Of a stretch of DNA of 7,743 nucleotides, positions 6,793-7,743 are shown piece by piece. Source of the DNA: Caldifarciminota bacterium (GTDB taxonomy: Bacteria; Hydrothermota; Tepidihabitantia; Tepidihabitantales; Tepidihabitantaceae); NCBI GenBank assembly GCA_016935775.1, contig JAFGQF010000195.1:1-7743 (forward strand), written 5' to 3'. Below the pieces are notes generated by a model. It was not told where the DNA came from, ran no database searches, and worked only from the letters and a program-made list of their open reading frames with translations. The translations under genes and the position numbers were made by a program. Numbering within the stretch: position 1 is the first letter of the stretch; each line of letters starts with the position of its first letter.

Positions 6793-6876
6793 GCCGAGGT
6801 GGCGGAAATGGCAGACGCGCTAGCCTCAGGAGTTAGTGAGCTTACGCTCATGGGGGTTCAAATCCCCCCCTCGGCA
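6793..6876 (+). tRNA. tRNA-Leu, anticodon CAG
   Basis: Folds as an 84-base class II tRNA. The acceptor stem GCCGAGG (6793-6799) pairs with CCTCGGC (6869-6875), with discriminator A at 6876 as expected for leucine. The D stem is GCG/CGC. The anticodon stem CTAGC/GTTAG contains one G-T pair and holds the loop CTCAGGA, giving anticodon CAG (6827-6829), which reads CUG. A long variable arm TGAGC-TTAC-GCTCA confirms the leucine-type class. The T arm is GGGGG-TTCAAAT-CCCCC. CCA is not encoded (CTC follows), so a CCA-adding enzyme is required. CTG is a preferred leucine codon in the neighbouring genes. No terminator is visible between it and the next promoter 11 bases on. Confidence 0.96.
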
Positions 6877-6887
6877 CTCCCCCGGCC

Positions 6888-6915
6888 TTGACATCCGCCG
6901 GTTCCGTGCTATTTT
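6888..6915 (+). promoter_or_regulatory. Promoter of the 142-residue unknown gene
   Basis: A perfect -35 TTGACA (6888-6893), 16 bases, then TATTTT (6910-6915). Transcription is expected six or seven bases later, at 6921-6922, which coincides with the GTG start of the downstream gene. Confidence 0.7.
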
Positions 6916-6920
6916 GCCTC

Positions 6921-7349
6921 GTGGCAGAATCGGCTTGGACGCCGCGGGTGGACTCGGTGACCGACCGGCAGGGCAAGACCCACCGGCTCACCATCAGCCG
7001 CTACGACAACCTCGACCCCCCTGCCGACGACGCCCGGCCCGGCCCCTGGGACGCCTTCGGCCTGCGCGCCCGCATCGAGCACCCGGCCGGCGACATCAAC
7101 GTCTGGCTCGCCTGCACCCTGGCCCAGCGCGACTATTTCGCGGGCGAAACCGGCAACGGCGAAACCACCCTGCTGGACGTCAAGGAAGCCGAGGCAAGGT
7201 CGAACGCGGTGCGCGAGGACTTCACCATCAAGGTCAAGCTCGCCTTTCGCAGCGGCCAGCTCCTGCCCGGGGACGAAATCCACGTCCGGCTCGACCCGGA
7301 ACTCAGGGTGCCGCCCTACGGCGAGCATTGGCGCCGGGCACTGGCGTGA
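6921..7349 (+). CDS. Hypothetical protein, 142 residues
   Basis: I do not recognise this protein. The reading frame has the strong G/C third-position bias of its neighbours and ends at TGA 7347-7349. The chosen start is GTG at 6921, because the open frame upstream runs through the promoter boxes; GTG at 6948 or 6957 are alternatives, neither with a good ribosome site. The product is soluble-looking, with no signal peptide or membrane span, rich in Asp and Arg, and has one cysteine (in WLACTL). Alternating hydrophobic stretches (GLRARIEH, DINVWLACTL, DFTIKVKLAF, DEIHVRLD) suggest a mostly beta fold. An insert-like GETGNGETT lies in the middle. It has its own promoter just after the tRNA, and the next gene has another, so context gives no function. 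It may be read from a leaderless message. Confidence 0.75.
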   Translation: MAESAWTPRVDSVTDRQGKTHRLTISRYDNLDPPADDARPGPWDAFGLRARIEHPAGDINVWLACTLAQRDYFAGETGNGETTLLDVKEAEARSNAVREDFTIKVKLAFRSGQLLPGDEIHVRLDPELRVPPYGEHWRRALA

Positions 7350-7370
7350 ACCCGGCCGCCAAACCAGCTA

Positions 7371-7399
7371 TTGACGACAGGCCCGGTTTCCGCTACTCT
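7371..7399 (+). promoter_or_regulatory. Promoter of the SWIB-like gene
   Basis: TTGACG (7371-7376), 17 bases, TACTCT (7394-7399). Transcription would begin near 7406, with a leader of about 49 bases ending in AAAGGAG (7443-7449), five bases before the ATG. Confidence 0.6.
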
Positions 7400-7454
7400 C
7401 CGGCCGTGACTGCCGGGCAACCGACCGCAGGCAAGCAACACGAAAGGAGTACCG

Positions 7455-7743
7455 ATGGCAGGTAAGAAAGGACTGTCGGGACTGCAGATCAAGGTCGACG
7501 ACGCGCTCAAGGCCGTCTACGGCCCCAAGAAGACCCTCAAGCCGACCGAACTGATGAAGGGCCTGTCCGACTACGCCAACCAGCACGAACTCAAGACCAG
7601 GGGCGCGGGCAAGGGCCTGGCCGCGATGCGCATCAAGACGGACGACAACCTCAAGGCCATCTTCGGCAACGTCAAAGAGGTCAAGTGGTTCGACCTGATG
7701 AAGGGCCTCTGGGTCTACATCGACAAGAACAAGCTGCGGATGA
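7455..7743 (+). CDS. SWIB/MDM2-like domain protein, cut by the right edge
   Basis: The first 96 codons are present and open through the last base; the frame reads on past an ATG at 7740, so length and C-terminus are unknown. After a basic N-terminus (MAGKKG), residues 12-95 align by eye over their whole length with small bacterial SWIB proteins such as those of Chlamydia. They share the pattern L-A-x-x-G, then T-E-[LI]-x-K-x-[LMW]-x-x-Y, and a second half D-D-x-L-x-x-[IV]-F-G, then a [MW]-F-x-[ML] helix. Known SWIB domains bind protein partners, in eukaryotic chromatin remodellers and, in Chlamydia, also as a tail on topoisomerase I; a DNA-associated role here is inference. The protein is unusually Lys-rich for this window. 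Its promoter and an excellent Shine-Dalgarno suggest good expression. The first half lacks the Trp usual in the LWEY helix (LSDY instead); the second half has it (LWVY). Confidence 0.7.
   Translation, partial: MAGKKGLSGLQIKVDDALKAVYGPKKTLKPTELMKGLSDYANQHELKTRGAGKGLAAMRIKTDDNLKAIFGNVKEVKWFDLMKGLWVYIDKNKLRM
7488..7739 (+). repeat. Two half-domain repeats inside the SWIB-like gene
   Basis: Residues 12-47 (7488-7595) and 60-95 (7632-7739) align without gaps over 36 positions with 17 identities. Both follow IK-x-DD-x-LKA-[VI]-[YF]-G, then a K-containing turn, [ED]LMKGL-x-x-Y, and end in L-[KR]. A 12-residue Gly/Ala/Lys linker separates them. DNA similarity is also visible, for instance CTGATGAAGGGCCT in both. 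Confidence 0.85.

Noticed and set aside
6793..6876. tRNA-Leu as an integration site of a mobile element
   Set aside because: I see no integrase and no repeated copy of the tRNA 3' end in the window; downstream genes share the composition of the rest.
7381..7418. Inverted GCCCGG (7381-7386) and CCGGGC (7413-7418) as an operator or hairpin
   Set aside because: Six bases, 26 bases apart, in GC-rich DNA around a promoter; such pairs arise by chance.
6836..7465. A 209-codon frame overlapping the tRNA and the 142-residue gene
   Set aside because: It begins inside the tRNA variable arm and is Arg/Pro-rich frame-shift shadow. The overlapping frame from 6921 has proper codon bias.

Overview
The window is GC-rich DNA from a diderm (outer-membrane) bacterium that I cannot name. 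Coding third positions are strongly G/C, GTG and TTG starts are common, and promoters look like ordinary sigma-70/sigma-A type (TTGACN, 16-17 bp, TAtttT). A lipoprotein carrying a peptidoglycan-binding OmpA domain points to an outer membrane. Its start, CAYFNTFYNA, resembles TPR lipoproteins I associate with FCB-group and WOR-3-like lineages; that placement rests on memory and is weak.

Left half, minus strand (1-3728): one tightly packed operon, read right to left. A 614-residue lipoprotein (TPR array, Pro-rich linker, OmpA/Pal domain) is followed by pyrK, pyrD (class 1B) and pyrF, the last cut by the left edge. Each junction is a 4-base stop/start overlap (GTGA, GTGA, TTGA), and all four genes use GTG or TTG starts. 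PyrK and PyrD form the NAD-dependent dihydroorotate dehydrogenase and PyrF makes UMP, so an envelope protein is co-transcribed with the last steps of UMP synthesis.

Centre, plus strand (3740-6737): a back-to-back promoter region (about 3701-3767) separates that operon from a tldD-tldE pair, encoding the two-subunit TldD/TldE (PmbA) metalloprotease. The genes are 2 bases apart and end at a GC-only 11-bp hairpin, followed by an overlapping 6-bp hairpin.

Right part, plus strand (6738-7743): three closely spaced units, each with its own promoter. They are a tRNA-Leu (CAG anticodon, no encoded CCA), a 142-residue protein of unknown function that may be read from a leaderless message, and a small Lys-rich SWIB/MDM2-like protein that runs off the right edge. 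The last is built of two obvious half-domain repeats (17 of 36 residues identical) and is the most unusual item here.

I see no mobile element, CRISPR array, phage gene or defence cassette. Apart from the SWIB-like protein, the unknown 142-residue protein and some oddities in operon design and residues, this is housekeeping sequence.
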